Source: Pseudokineococcus marinus
GTDB taxonomy: Bacteria; Actinomycetota; Actinomycetes; Actinomycetales; Quadrisphaeraceae
DNA length: 64,000 nt
Direction of reading: 5' to 3'
Assembly: GCF_037482405.1 (NCBI RefSeq)
Contig: NZ_JBBHZZ010000001.1
Coordinates: 620,001-684,000 of the forward strand
Shown here: one piece after another, positions 49,517-61,839 of the stretch
Position numbering within the stretch: the stretch's first letter is position 1
Layout of the letters: every line of letters starts with the position of its first letter
Translations under genes and position numbers: made by a program
The notes under the pieces: model-generated
What the model saw: the letters and a program-made list of their open reading frames with translations, nothing else
What the model was told of the DNA's origin: nothing
Database searches by the model: none

Positions 49517-50659
49517 GTGAGGTTCAGGGTCGAGCGCGACGTGCTCGCGGAGGCGGTCACGTGGACCGCGCGCTCCCTCCCCACCCGTCCGCCGGTGCCG
49601 GTGCTCGCCGGTCTGGTGCTCGACGCCGACGCGAGCGGGACGCTGTCGCTCGCGGGCTTCGACTACGAGGTCTCGGGGCGCGTCGAGGTGGCCGCGGAGG
49701 TGGAGGACGCGGGGCGGGCGCTGGTGTCGGGGCGCCTGCTGGCCGACATCGCGCGGAGCCTGCCGAGCCGGCCGGTGGAAGTCGTGAGCGAGGGCTCGAA
49801 GGTGACGCTGACGTGCGGCGCCAGCCGCTTCCAGCTGCTGACGATGCCCGTCGAGGAGTACCCGGCGCTGCCGGAGATGCCCGCGTCCAGCGGCGTGGTG
49901 GCGGGTGACGTGCTGACGCAGGCGGTGGGCCAGGTGGTCGTCGCCGCGAGCCGCGACGAGACGCTGCCGATCCTCACGGGCGTCCGCATGGAGATCGAGG
50001 GCGACCGGCTGACGCTGCTGGCGACGGACCGCTACCGGCTCGCGATGCGCGAGCTGGCGTGGTCCCCCGCGACGCCGGGGGCGTCCACGACGGCGCTCGT
50101 GCGCGCCCGCACGCTCTCGGAGGTGGCCCGCTCGCTCGGCTCGGGTGGCGGTGACGTCGTCGTCGCGCTGTCGGACGGCACGAGCGGCACGGGCACGGCG
50201 ATGATCGGCTTCGAGGCGGGGGGCCGGCGCACGACGTCGCTGCTCGTCGACGGCGAGTACCCGAAGGTGCGCTCGCTGTTCCCGGCCGAGTCGGCCGTGC
50301 GCGCCGTCGTCGGGCGCGAGGAGCTCGTCGACGCGGTGCGCCGCGTGTCGCTCGTGGCGGAGCGCAACACCCCGGTGCGGCTGTCCTTCACCGAGGGCCA
50401 GGTGGTCCTCGAGGCGGGTGCCGGCGACGACGCGCAGGCGAGCGAGGCCCTGCCGGCGACGCTCGACGGCGAGCCGCTGGAGATCGCCTTCAACCCGGCG
50501 TTCCTCCTCGACGGGCTGGGGGCGCTGCCGACGCCGCACGTGCGCCTGTCCTTCACGCAGCCGACGAAGCCGGCGGTCCTCACGGGCCAGCAGGAGCCGG
50601 AGGGCGACGACGACCCGGGCTACCGGTACCTGCTCATGCCCGTCCGGATGGCCGGCTGA
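49517..50659 (+). CDS. dnaN: DNA polymerase III beta subunit (sliding clamp)
   Basis: A 380-residue clamp, normal length, that holds polymerase III on DNA. GTG 49517 has GGAGGGG 9 bases upstream and gives MRFRVERDVLAEAVTW. Three clamp repeats are recognisable, for example RPPVPVLAGLVLDADASGTLSLAGFDYE, LPILTGVRMEIEGDRLTLLATDRYRLA and the ending YRYLLMPVRMAG (the usual family end is Y-x-L-M-P-V-R). The gene stands alone after the origin spacer, with gnd 137 bases downstream. Confidence 0.98.
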   Translation: MRFRVERDVLAEAVTWTARSLPTRPPVPVLAGLVLDADASGTLSLAGFDYEVSGRVEVAAEVEDAGRALVSGRLLADIARSLPSRPVEVVSEGSKVTLTCGASRFQLLTMPVEEYPALPEMPASSGVVAGDVLTQAVGQVVVAASRDETLPILTGVRMEIEGDRLTLLATDRYRLAMRELAWSPATPGASTTALVRARTLSEVARSLGSGGGDVVVALSDGTSGTGTAMIGFEAGGRRTTSLLVDGEYPKVRSLFPAESAVRAVVGREELVDAVRRVSLVAERNTPVRLSFTEGQVVLEAGAGDDAQASEALPATLDGEPLEIAFNPAFLLDGLGALPTPHVRLSFTQPTKPAVLTGQQEPEGDDDPGYRYLLMPVRMAG

Positions 50660-50796
50660 GCCTCCCCCGCGGGGGAGCCCGAGCGGCGCGAGCGGCGGCG
50701 CGGCACCACGCTGGGGGCCGTGCGCGGCCGGCGCACGCGGGCGGCCGCCGCCCGGGACGTCCAGGCAGCACCGCGGGAGCGGTGGGGAGGAGCGGC

Positions 50797-51846
<1,050 letters not shown>

Positions 51847-51861
51847 CCCGCGGCCACCGGG

Positions 51862-51885
51862 CCGCCCGTCCTCCGGGACGGGCGG
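51862..51885 (+). terminator. Terminator hairpin between gnd and recF
   Basis: A perfect 10-bp stem (CCGCCCGTCC pairing with GGACGGGCGG) with a four-base loop, starting 16 bases after the gnd stop. recF begins 52 bases after it. Confidence 0.65.
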
Positions 51886-51936
51886 CGTCGGGGCGGGACG
51901 AGGACGGGACGAGGGCGGAGGACGGAGGTCGGCGCG

Positions 51937-53286
51937 GTGCACGTGGCGCACCTGTCGCTCGCCGACTTCCGCAACTACGAGCGCGCCGAGCTCCCGCTCG
52001 AGCCCGGGGTGACGGCGCTCGTCGGCCCCAACGGGCAGGGGAAGACGAACCTCGTCGAGGCCCTGGGCTACGTCGCCTCCCTGTCGAGCCACCGCGTCGC
52101 GAACGACGCCCCGCTCGTGCGGGCGGGCGCCGAGCGGGCGGTCGTGCGCGCGAGCGTGGTGCGCGACGGCCGCCCGCTGCTCGCGGAGGTCGAGATCAAC
52201 CCGGGCCGCGCCAACCGCGCGCGGCTCGGGCGCGCGGCGCTGCCGCGGGCGCGCGAGCTCGTCGGCACGCTGCGCACCGTGCTCTTCGCGCCGGAGGACC
52301 TCGCCCTCGTCAAGGGCGACCCCGAGGGCCGGCGCCGCTTCGCCGACGACCTCCTCGTGCTCCTCGCCCCGCGCCTGGCGGGAGTGCGCGCCGAGTACGA
52401 CCGGGCGCTGAAGCAGCGCAACGCCCTCCTGCGCTCGGCGGGCGCGACGAGCGCGGCGCGGCGCGGCGCGGGCCCGCTGCCCGGCATCGAGGTGTGGGAC
52501 CACCAGCTGGCGGCCCTGGGCGCCGACCTGCTGTCGGCGCGGCGCTACCTGCTGGCGCGGCTCGCGCCGTACGTCGCGCGCGCCTACGACGCCGTCGCGG
52601 AGACGGCGCCCGGCGGGACGGGCGCGGGTGCCGCGGCGGAGGGCGGGCCCGCGGACGTCGTCCGGCTGGCCTACCGCGGCTCGCTCGCCGAGCACCGCGG
52701 CGAGGGCGAGGAGGACCTGTCCTCCGAGGCGGCCCGGGAGGCGGGCGCCGCGCCGCGGGACGTCCTCGCCGCCCAGCTCGTCGAGGCGATGGAGCAGCTG
52801 CGCCGCCGCGAGGTCGAGCGGGGGCTGACGCTCGTGGGCCCGCACCGCGACGACGTCCTGCTCTCCCTGCGCGGGCTGCCCGCCCGGGGGTACGCCAGCC
52901 ACGGGGAGTCGTGGTCCTACGCGCTCGCGCTGCGGCTGGGCGCCTACGAGCTGCTCCGCAGCGAGGGGCCGGGGACGCCGTCCGAGCGCGAGCCCGTGCT
53001 CGTCCTCGACGACGTCTTCGCCGAGCTCGACGCGCGCCGGCGCTCCCGGCTGGCCGAGCTGGTGGCGGGCGCCGAGCAGGTCCTCCTCACCGCGGCCGTG
53101 CCCGAGGACGTGCCCCCGCAGCTCACCGGGCGCCGCGTGCACGTGCGCGCCGGCGCCCTGCAGCTGCCGCTCGACGGCGGACCGGCCGAGGACGCCGTCG
53201 CCGGCGGCGGTCCCGCCGACGGGGCGTCCGTGCCCGAGGGGGCCGCCGACCAGGGCTCCGCCGGTGACGGGGACGGGCGTGGCTGA
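51937..53286 (+). CDS. recF: DNA replication and repair protein RecF
   Basis: A 449-residue SMC-like ATPase that helps RecA load on gapped DNA. GTG 51937 gives MHVAHLSLADFRNYERAEL. The Walker A loop is VGPNGQGKTNLVEAL (about 29-43), the signature is in ESWSYALALRLGAYELL, and Walker B is VLVLDDVFAELDARRR. A 30-residue Gly/Ala insert (ETAPGGTGAGAAAEGGP) and an acidic C-terminal tail make it longer than the usual 360-400 residues. It overlaps the DciA gene by 8 bases. Confidence 0.95.
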   Translation: MHVAHLSLADFRNYERAELPLEPGVTALVGPNGQGKTNLVEALGYVASLSSHRVANDAPLVRAGAERAVVRASVVRDGRPLLAEVEINPGRANRARLGRAALPRARELVGTLRTVLFAPEDLALVKGDPEGRRRFADDLLVLLAPRLAGVRAEYDRALKQRNALLRSAGATSAARRGAGPLPGIEVWDHQLAALGADLLSARRYLLARLAPYVARAYDAVAETAPGGTGAGAAAEGGPADVVRLAYRGSLAEHRGEGEEDLSSEAAREAGAAPRDVLAAQLVEAMEQLRRREVERGLTLVGPHRDDVLLSLRGLPARGYASHGESWSYALALRLGAYELLRSEGPGTPSEREPVLVLDDVFAELDARRRSRLAELVAGAEQVLLTAAVPEDVPPQLTGRRVHVRAGALQLPLDGGPAEDAVAGGGPADGASVPEGAADQGSAGDGDGRG

Positions 53287-53905
53287 GCGTCCCGGGGCGC
53301 CCGAGCCTCCTGAGCCCCCCGGGGGCCCCGGCGGGCCTCCCGACCCGCCGGCCGACGGTGACGCCGGGCTCCCGGCGGACCCGTCCGCGGACGCCGTGCG
53401 CGCGGCGCTGGGCCGCGCACGGGCGGCGGCCCGCGCCCGCGGCGTCCTGCCGGGGGCCCCGGGCAGCGGCGGGAAGAGCTCGGACCAGCGCCGCCGCGAG
53501 GAGCGCCGCCGCCGCGGCACGGCGATGTCGGGCGCCGGGCCGGACGACCGCGACCCCCAGACGGTGGGCCGCAGCGTCGACCGGCTCGTCGGCGAGCTGG
53601 GCTGGTCGGCGCCCGTCGCCGTCGGCGGCGTCGTCGGCCGGTGGGAGCAGGTCGTCGGCCCCGAGGTGGCGGCCCACGCGACGCCCGAGCGCTTCGCGGA
53701 CGGCGTCCTCGTCGTCCGCGCCGACTCGACGGCGTGGGCGACCCAGCTGCGGCTGCTCGAGCCGGTGATCGCCCGCCGCCTCGACGAGGAGCTCGGCGCC
53801 GGCGTCGTCGTCAAGCTGCAGGTCCGCGGCCCCGGCGCCCCCTCGTGGCGGCGCGGGCCCCGCCGGGCGCCCGGCGGCCGAGGACCGCGCGACACCTACG
53901 GCTGA
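53279..53905 (+). CDS. dciA: DUF721 protein, DciA-like helicase loader/operator
   Basis: A 208-residue protein. GTG 53279 overlaps the recF stop by 8 bases, with GGGGACGGG just upstream. A 90-residue Pro/Gly/Arg-rich start (including a lysine/arginine cluster KSSDQRRREERRRR) precedes the DUF721 domain (about 95-185): VGELGWSAPVAVGGVVGRWEQVVGPEVAAHATPE, with W and the HATPE motif conserved. The tail RGPGAPSWRRGPRRAPG is basic. DciA is the ancestral protein that acts with DnaB in bacteria lacking DnaC or DnaI; the Rv0004 place between recF and gyrB is standard. Confidence 0.88.
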   Translation: MAERPGAPEPPEPPGGPGGPPDPPADGDAGLPADPSADAVRAALGRARAAARARGVLPGAPGSGGKSSDQRRREERRRRGTAMSGAGPDDRDPQTVGRSVDRLVGELGWSAPVAVGGVVGRWEQVVGPEVAAHATPERFADGVLVVRADSTAWATQLRLLEPVIARRLDEELGAGVVVKLQVRGPGAPSWRRGPRRAPGGRGPRDTYG

Positions 53906-54084
53906 GACCGCCGCCCCGCACCGCCCCGACCGCCGACACGGGAGCCGGTCCCCGCGCTCCGGCGCTCCAACGGGCGCACCGCCCGGCCCCGTACCCCCCG
54001 TCCAGACCGGCCCCCGACCCGCTCAGCGCGGCGCTGAGGGCCCGTCCGGCGGTCCGGCGTCCCGGACGGCGGCCGTCCGCGGGG

Positions 54085-54090
54085 TAGACT
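54085..54090 (+). promoter_or_regulatory. gyrB: Candidate -10 element of the gyrB promoter
   Basis: TAGACT in the 260-base recF/dciA-gyrB spacer fits the TANNNT pattern, about 75 bases before the gyrB start. The -35 region is not clear. Confidence 0.4.
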
Positions 54091-54165
54091 CGCCGTGATC
54101 AGCAGGGCTCTCGCGCACGCGCGCGCCGGCGCCTGCGCAGCACTCCGCGGAGGGACCCCCGCCTC

Positions 54166-56469
54166 GTGACGAGCACCGGACCTGAGGGCGCGCCCGACCC
54201 CACCTGGGAGACCGACCCCACGGCCGCGCCGTCGGCCCCGGGCGCTCCCGCCCCGCACGGCACCCCCGCCCACGAGGGCGCCGCCACCGGCCCGGACGCG
54301 GGCGTCCAGGACCGCGAGCGGCTCGAGCGCGACGACGTCGCCGCCGCCGAGCACGTCGCCCCCGTCAGCCAGGACGGCGACGGCCTCGACCCCACCACCC
54401 GTCCCGAGGAGGCCGCCTCCCTCGCCTCGCAGGTGAAGGAGGGCAGCTACGGCGCCGACGCCATCACCGTCCTCGAGGGCCTCGAGGCCGTCCGCAAGCG
54501 CCCCGGCATGTACATCGGCTCCACCGGCGAGCGCGGCCTGCACCACCTCGTCTACGAGGTCGTCGACAACGCCGTCGACGAGGCGCTCGCCGGCTACTGC
54601 TCCCACATCGAGGTCGTCCTGCGCGCCGACGGCGGCGTCTCGGTCACCGACGACGGCCGCGGCATCCCCGTCGACGTCCACGCCACCGAGGGCCGCTCGG
54701 CCGTCGAGGTCGTCCTCACCGTGCTCCACGCCGGCGGCAAGTTCGGCGGCGGCGGGTACGCCGTCTCCGGCGGCCTGCACGGCGTCGGCGTCTCCGTCGT
54801 CAACGCCCTCTCCGAGCGCCTCGACGTCGCCGTCCGCCGCCAGGGCCACGTCTGGCGCCAGAGCTACCGCCTCGGCGTCCCCCAGGCGCCCCTCGAGCGC
54901 GGCGAGGAGACCGACGAGACCGGCACGACCGTCGTCTTCTGGCCGAGCGACGAGGTCTTCGAGACCACCGTCTTCGACTACGAGACGCTGCGCGGCCGCT
55001 TCCAGCAGATGGCCTTCCTCAACAAGGGCCTGACCATCAGCCTCGCCGACCAGCGCGACGGGCGGGGCGACGGCGGGGGCGCCGACGAGGGCGAGGAGGC
55101 CGGCGAGACCGGCCCCGACGCGCCCAGCGGCGCCGAGGGCACCGACGTCGCCGACGACGGCGCCCGCCGCGGCGTCACCTACCGCTACGACGGCGGCCTC
55201 GTCGACTACGTCACCCACCTCAACGCCTCGAAGAAGGTCGACGTCGTCCACGACGAGGTCATCTCCTTCGAGAGCGAGGACGCCGAGCGCCAGATCGACG
55301 TCGAGATCGCCATGCAGTGGACGGGCGCCTACTCCGAGAGCGTCCACACCTACGCCAACACCATCAACACCCACGAGGGCGGCACCCACGAGGAGGGCTT
55401 CCGCTCCGCGCTGACCTCGCTCGTCAACCGCTACGCGCGCACGAAGAACCTGCTGCGCGAGAAGGACGACAACCTCACGGGCGACGACATCCGCGAGGGC
55501 CTCACCGCCGTCATCTCCGTCAAGCTCGGCGAGCCGCAGTTCGAGGGCCAGACCAAGACGAAGCTCGGCAACACGATCGCCCGCACCTTCGTCCAGCAGG
55601 TCGTCAACACCGAGCTCGGCGACTGGCTCGAGCGCAACCCCGGCCCCGCCCGCGAGGTCATCCGCAAGTCCATCCAGGCCTCCGCCGCCCGCATGGCCGC
55701 CCGCAAGGCCCGCGAGGCGACCCGCCGCAAGGGCCTCCTCGAGTCCGGCGGCATGCCCGGCAAGCTCCGCGACTGCCAGTCCAAGGACCCGGCCCGCTCG
55801 GAGATCTTCGTCGTCGAGGGCGACTCCGCCGGCGGCTCCGCCGTCCGCGGCCGCAACCCGGAGACCCAGGCGATCCTCCCCATCCGCGGCAAGATCCTCA
55901 ACGTCGAGAAGGCCCGCCTCGACCGCGCCCTCGGCAACAAGGAGGTCCAGGCCCTCATCACGGCCTTCGGCACCGGCATCGGCGAGGACTTCGACATCGC
56001 CAAGCTCCGCTACCACAAGGTCGTCCTCATGGCCGACGCCGACGTCGACGGCCAGCACATCGCGACCCTCCTGCTGACCCTCCTCTTCCGCTACATGCGG
56101 CCCCTCATCGAGGGCGGCCACGTCTACCTCGCCCAGCCCCCGCTCTACCGGCTCAAGTGGACCCAGGGCGAGCACCAGTACGTCTACTCCGACCGCGAGC
56201 GCGACGCCATGATCAAGGAGGGCACCGCCGCCGGCCGCCGCCTCCCCAAGGACAACGGCGTCCAGCGCTACAAGGGCCTCGGCGAGATGGACTACTCCGA
56301 GCTCTGGGACACGACGATGGACCCCGACACCCGCACCCTCCGCCAGGTCACCATCGGCGAGGCCGCGGGCGCGGACGAGATCTTCAGCATCCTCATGGGG
56401 GAGGACGTCGAGTCGCGCCGCTCCTTCATCCAGCGCAACGCCAAGGACGTCCGCTTCCTGGACATCTGA
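54166..56469 (+). CDS. gyrB: DNA gyrase subunit B
   Basis: A 767-residue gyrase ATPase subunit that drives negative supercoiling. GTG 54166 follows GGAGGG; the first 85 residues are a disordered acidic extension before DAITVLEGLEAVRKRPGMYIGST. The GHKL site shows YEVVDNAVDEAL and DDGRGIPVD. The Toprim domain has VVEGDSAGGSAVRGR, MADADVDGQHIATL and LAQPPLYRLKW. An unusual acidic insert of about 38 residues (around 298-335, GADEGEEAGETGPDAPSGAE) falls in the transducer domain between the ADQRDGRG strand and the GVTYRYDGG strand. The C-terminus ends FIQRNAKDVRFLDI, as in all GyrB. Confidence 0.97.
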   Translation: MTSTGPEGAPDPTWETDPTAAPSAPGAPAPHGTPAHEGAATGPDAGVQDRERLERDDVAAAEHVAPVSQDGDGLDPTTRPEEAASLASQVKEGSYGADAITVLEGLEAVRKRPGMYIGSTGERGLHHLVYEVVDNAVDEALAGYCSHIEVVLRADGGVSVTDDGRGIPVDVHATEGRSAVEVVLTVLHAGGKFGGGGYAVSGGLHGVGVSVVNALSERLDVAVRRQGHVWRQSYRLGVPQAPLERGEETDETGTTVVFWPSDEVFETTVFDYETLRGRFQQMAFLNKGLTISLADQRDGRGDGGGADEGEEAGETGPDAPSGAEGTDVADDGARRGVTYRYDGGLVDYVTHLNASKKVDVVHDEVISFESEDAERQIDVEIAMQWTGAYSESVHTYANTINTHEGGTHEEGFRSALTSLVNRYARTKNLLREKDDNLTGDDIREGLTAVISVKLGEPQFEGQTKTKLGNTIARTFVQQVVNTELGDWLERNPGPAREVIRKSIQASAARMAARKAREATRRKGLLESGGMPGKLRDCQSKDPARSEIFVVEGDSAGGSAVRGRNPETQAILPIRGKILNVEKARLDRALGNKEVQALITAFGTGIGEDFDIAKLRYHKVVLMADADVDGQHIATLLLTLLFRYMRPLIEGGHVYLAQPPLYRLKWTQGEHQYVYSDRERDAMIKEGTAAGRRLPKDNGVQRYKGLGEMDYSELWDTTMDPDTRTLRQVTIGEAAGADEIFSILMGEDVESRRSFIQRNAKDVRFLDI

Positions 56470-56477
56470 GCGGTGCT

Positions 56478-56491
56478 GGTCCACGTGGAAC
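56478..56491. other. parS-like site in the gyrB-gyrA spacer
   Basis: GGTCCACGTGGAAC differs by one base from the parS-type site GTTCCACGTGGAAC seen three times near parAB. It lies 9 bases after the gyrB stop. Confidence 0.45.
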
Positions 56492-56536
56492 GTCTGCTCG
56501 GGGCCGGGTGCCTCTCGGCTGGGGGCGCCGGGCGCC

Positions 56537-56620
56537 GGACCCGCCGAGGGCACTGGCTACGCACCCGCGCTGGGCTGCTGCCCAGCACGGATGCTCGCCT
56601 GACGTGCCCCCGGCGGGTCC
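56537..56620 (+). repeat. Structured intergenic repeat, copy 2 (gyrB-gyrA spacer)
   Basis: The outer arms, GGACCCGCCGAGGGCAC (56537-56553) and GTGCCCCCGGCGGGTCC (56604-56620), pair with a single mismatch over 17 bases. An inner GCTGGGC/GCCCAGC hairpin with a TGCT loop lies at 56569-56586. The core matches copy 1 at 56 of 62 positions. The rest of this 392-base spacer holds the parS-like site and no gene; gyrA's start follows at 56862. Confidence 0.85.
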
Positions 56621-56861
56621 GCCCCCCGGCGCTCGTGCACGTCGCCCGGCCGCAGGCGACCTCCCTCGTGGCTCCGGTGCTGCGGTCCGGTGTCCGGGCG
56701 CGGACGTCGTCGGCGGGCGGGAGCCGGAGCGGCCGGCTCGCCGAGATGGGTCTCACGCACCCGACCACGAGGGACACGGCCGCGGCGACGGCGACCTCCG
56801 CAGCAGCACAGACCCCGACGGTGCCCCAGCACGTGCACCGCCTCCTCGACGAAGGACTGAC

Positions 56862-59653
<2,792 letters not shown>

Positions 59654-59657
<4 letters not shown>

Positions 59658-60202
59658 GCGCGAGCGAGGCGCGGACCCAGCAGTCGACCGCCGGGGGTGC
59701 TCGCGCGACGTCCGCGGAGCGCAGCGCCGACGGCGGCGAGCAGCGCATGCCGGGCGAGGCCCGCACGGGCCAGCAGCGCCCGGCGGGCGGCGCGGGCGCC
59801 ACGACGGCGGAGGGGCGCCGCGCTGGCGCCCCCGCGGGCAGCACCCAGCGGCGGGTGCGGCTGAGCGTCTCGCGCATCGACCCGTGGTCGGTGCTCAAGC
59901 TCTCCTTCCTCCTGTCGGTGGTCATCGGCATCGCCGTCGTCGTGGCCGCGGCGGCCCTGTGGACGGTGCTCGACGCGGTCGGCGTCTACGACAGCGTCAA
60001 CAACGTCATCAGCGACTTCACGGGGACGGGCGGCGTCGACGTCACGACGTACGTGGGCTTCTCGCAGGTCGTCTCGGCCGCCACCGTGCTGGCCGTCGTC
60101 GACGTCGTGCTCCTCACGGCGCTCGCCACCCTGGGCGCGGTCGTCTACAACGTCGCCTCCGCCCTCGTCGGCGGGCTCCGCGTCACGCTGACCGACGACT
60201 GA
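59654..60202 (+). CDS. DUF3566 membrane protein (Rv0007-type)
   Basis: A 182-residue protein whose GTG at 59654 overlaps the gyrA stop as GTGA, so it is in the gyrA operon. The N-terminal 65 residues are hydrophilic and disordered. The DUF3566 domain (about 70-180) has RVRLSVSRIDPWSVLKLSFLLSVV and two transmembrane helices (WSVLKLSFLLSVVIGIAVVV and the segment around VVDVVLLTALATLGAVVYNV) around VYDSVNNVISDFTGTGGVD. The function of the family is not established; it is always next to gyrA in Actinobacteria. Confidence 0.9.
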
Positions 60203-60307
60203 CGTCAACTCACCGAGGTGGGCCGGCCGGGGCACCCCGGTCCGGCCACCCCGGGGACGGCGGCGGGGTGGGGCGCCCGCCGTTCGCGCCTCACCCTGGT
60301 GCTGGGG

Positions 60308-60313
60308 TAACCT
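60308..60313 (+). promoter_or_regulatory. Candidate -10 element of the tRNA-Ile/tRNA-Ala unit
   Basis: TAACCT, the AT-richest hexamer in the spacer, lies about 50 bases before tRNA-Ile and fits TANNNT. The -35 box is not convincing. Confidence 0.4.
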
Positions 60314-60362
60314 CCCGGCTGCACGGCGCGACCACTCCCGGGTGGTGGCGCCGCGGCGTCCC

Positions 60363-60436
60363 GGGCCTATAGCTCAGTCGGTTAGAGCGCTTCCCTGATA
60401 AGGAAGAGGCCAGAGGTTCAAGTCCTCTTAGGCCCA
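60363..60436 (+). tRNA. tRNA-Ile (GAT anticodon)
   Basis: Seventy-four bases fold as a full cloverleaf. The acceptor stem GGGCCTA pairs with TAGGCCC, A60436 is the discriminator, the D arm is GCTCAGTCGGTTAGAGC, the anticodon loop CTGATAA holds GAT, and the T loop is GTTCAAG. The CCA end is not encoded (ACCGC follows), so the CCA enzyme is needed. It sits downstream of the gyrA-DUF3566 operon as in M. tuberculosis. Confidence 0.97.
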
Positions 60437-60465
60437 CCGCTGGCGCCCCTGCGCCGGTCGCCCCC

Positions 60466-60538
60466 GGGGGCGTGGCGCAACTGGTAGCGCACCTGCTTTG
60501 CAAGCAGGGGGTTAGGGGTTCGAGTCCCCTCGCCTCCA
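60466..60538 (+). tRNA. tRNA-Ala (TGC anticodon)
   Basis: Seventy-three bases. The acceptor stem GGGGGCG pairs with CGCCTCC (one G-T pair, at the third position); G3-T70 is the alanine identity pair. The anticodon loop TTTGCAA gives TGC, and the T loop is GTTCGAG. The discriminator is A60538, and CCA is not encoded. It lies 29 bases after tRNA-Ile, so both are probably one transcript ended by the hairpin at 60563. Confidence 0.97.
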
Positions 60539-60562
60539 CCCCGAGCCCTCGAGGGCTGCCCC

Positions 60563-60599
60563 ACGAGAGCCCCGGACCCCCGCGGTCCGGGGCTCTCGT
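60563..60599 (+). terminator. Terminator of the tRNA-Ile/tRNA-Ala unit
   Basis: A perfect 16-bp stem (ACGAGAGCCCCGGACC pairing with GGTCCGGGGCTCTCGT) with a five-base loop, 24 bases after tRNA-Ala. It ends without a T-tract. Confidence 0.85.
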
Positions 60600-60688
60600 C
60601 GTCCCGCCCGCGCCTCCACCACCGTTCCCGCCCCGAGTCGGTCTCCACGTCCGCAGACCGTGCCGTCCTCCCCGGGTGGTCGGAGGGA

Positions 60689-60753
60689 CGACATGGCCAC
60701 ACGTCGCCTGCGGGGCTCGGTGGGGTAGGGCGACATGGCCACACGTCGCCTGC
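60689..60753. repeat. Two 23-bp direct repeats, 42-bp period, downstream of the tRNAs
   Basis: CGACATGGCCACACGTCGCC plus TGC occurs at 60689-60711 and again at 60731-60753. Each copy is itself nearly palindromic (GCGAC at one end and GTCGC at the other). They lie in the gene-free 60539-60864 region between the tRNA terminator and the leftward gene at 60865; the rest of that region shows nothing recognisable. Confidence 0.85.
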
Positions 60754-60864
60754 TGGTCGGGGCGGTGCAGCGGTGCGACGGGGCCGCACGCCACCGCCCG
60801 GGGGCGGACGCACGACGGCCCGCCCCCGGTCGGGAGCGGGCCGTCGGTCGGGCTGGAGCCGGGG

Positions 60865-61614
60865 TCAGGACGAGCTGCCGCCCTGCTTCTCCTCGGCCTT
60901 CGCCTGGGTCTTGTCGATGTTCTGCTGCGCCGCGTCGGCGGCCTTGTCGGCCGCCTCCTTGACCGAGGCGGTGGCGGACGCCGTCGCCGAGCGGGCCTTG
61001 TCGCCGGCCTCGGCCGGGGACGTCGAGCCGCTGGTCGAGGAGGACGCACCGCCCGGGGCGCCGGAGTACGCCGAGCCACCGGTGCTGGCGGCCCACGGGT
61101 CCTGCGAGGGCTGCGAGGAGCGCCACGCGGCGTAGGCCGCGCCGCCGGCCGCGCCGAGGACGCCGAGGACGAGGAGGACCTTGCCGACCCCGCCGCTGCG
61201 CTGGTTGCGCTTGGCCTTCTTCTCGACCTTCTTCAGCGACTTCTGCTGCTTCTTCAGCGAGCCCTTGACGGGCTTGTAGGCCTCGTCGACCTTGTCCGAC
61301 GCCGCGCCGGCGGCGGCGTTGAGGGACTCGACGATGCGGGGCAGCAGGTCGTCGACGAGCTTGTCGTGCGCGGCGTCGACCGCCGGCACGAGCCCGCCGG
61401 CCGCCGCGGCCACGCGCGGCGCCGTGACCTCGAGGCTCTTGTCGCGGGCGCGCTCGTAGTGGGGCGTCGCCCAGTCGCGGGCCGCGCCCGCGTAGCTGGT
61501 GGCGCTCTTGCGCGCGGAGTCGGCCGCCGGGCCGACGCGGTCCTTGAGCGCGGCCGTCTGGTCGCGCAGCTGCTTGGCCGCCTTCTCGCTGCGGGTCTTC
61601 GTCCCGAAGTGCAC
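60865..61614 (-). CDS. Helical membrane protein of unknown function
   Basis: A 249-residue protein starting at GTG 61612-61614 after AAGGAGGA. It begins with long amphipathic helices rich in Ala, Lys, Asp and Arg (TRSEKAAKQLRDQTAALKDR and ARDWATPHYERARDKSLE), then a Lys-rich stretch (KKQQKSLKKVEKKAKRNQ), one transmembrane helix (GVGKVLLVLGVLGAAGGAAY), the motif WRSSQPSQDPWA, and a Ser/Gly/Ala tail with helical repeats (ATASATASVKEAADKAADAA). It resembles in layout actinobacterial DUF5324-type proteins encoded near gyrA and tRNA-Ala, but this match is only from memory of the shape. No enzyme motif is visible; a membrane or cell-envelope structural role is possible. Confidence 0.7.
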   Translation of the reverse strand: MHFGTKTRSEKAAKQLRDQTAALKDRVGPAADSARKSATSYAGAARDWATPHYERARDKSLEVTAPRVAAAAGGLVPAVDAAHDKLVDDLLPRIVESLNAAAGAASDKVDEAYKPVKGSLKKQQKSLKKVEKKAKRNQRSGGVGKVLLVLGVLGAAGGAAYAAWRSSQPSQDPWAASTGGSAYSGAPGGASSSTSGSTSPAEAGDKARSATASATASVKEAADKAADAAQQNIDKTQAKAEEKQGGSSS

Positions 61615-61839
61615 GCGGTCCTCCTTGCGGGTCAGGGCCACCGCCGGGGAGGGCGGTGGCAGGTGGCTGCGGTGGTGCGCGGGCCGTGCTGGCGCCGGCC
61701 GCTGGTGCTCGGTTCGGTCCTGTCCGGCCGCCGCCGCGGACGGCGGACGTGTCGGTGGATCATCCTGCCCTCCGCGCGGCCCGCGCGCCGCTCGGGGACG
61801 GCGATCGTCGCGCGCGAGCCCCCGTGGGAGGATCGCCGC

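Noticed and set aside
60541..60864. rRNA operon expected after tRNA-Ile/tRNA-Ala
   Set aside because: The tRNA pair often lies inside rRNA spacers, but here a terminator, a short repeat and then a leftward gene follow, with no 16S or 23S sequence. This tRNA pair matches the gyrA-linked set of Actinobacteria.
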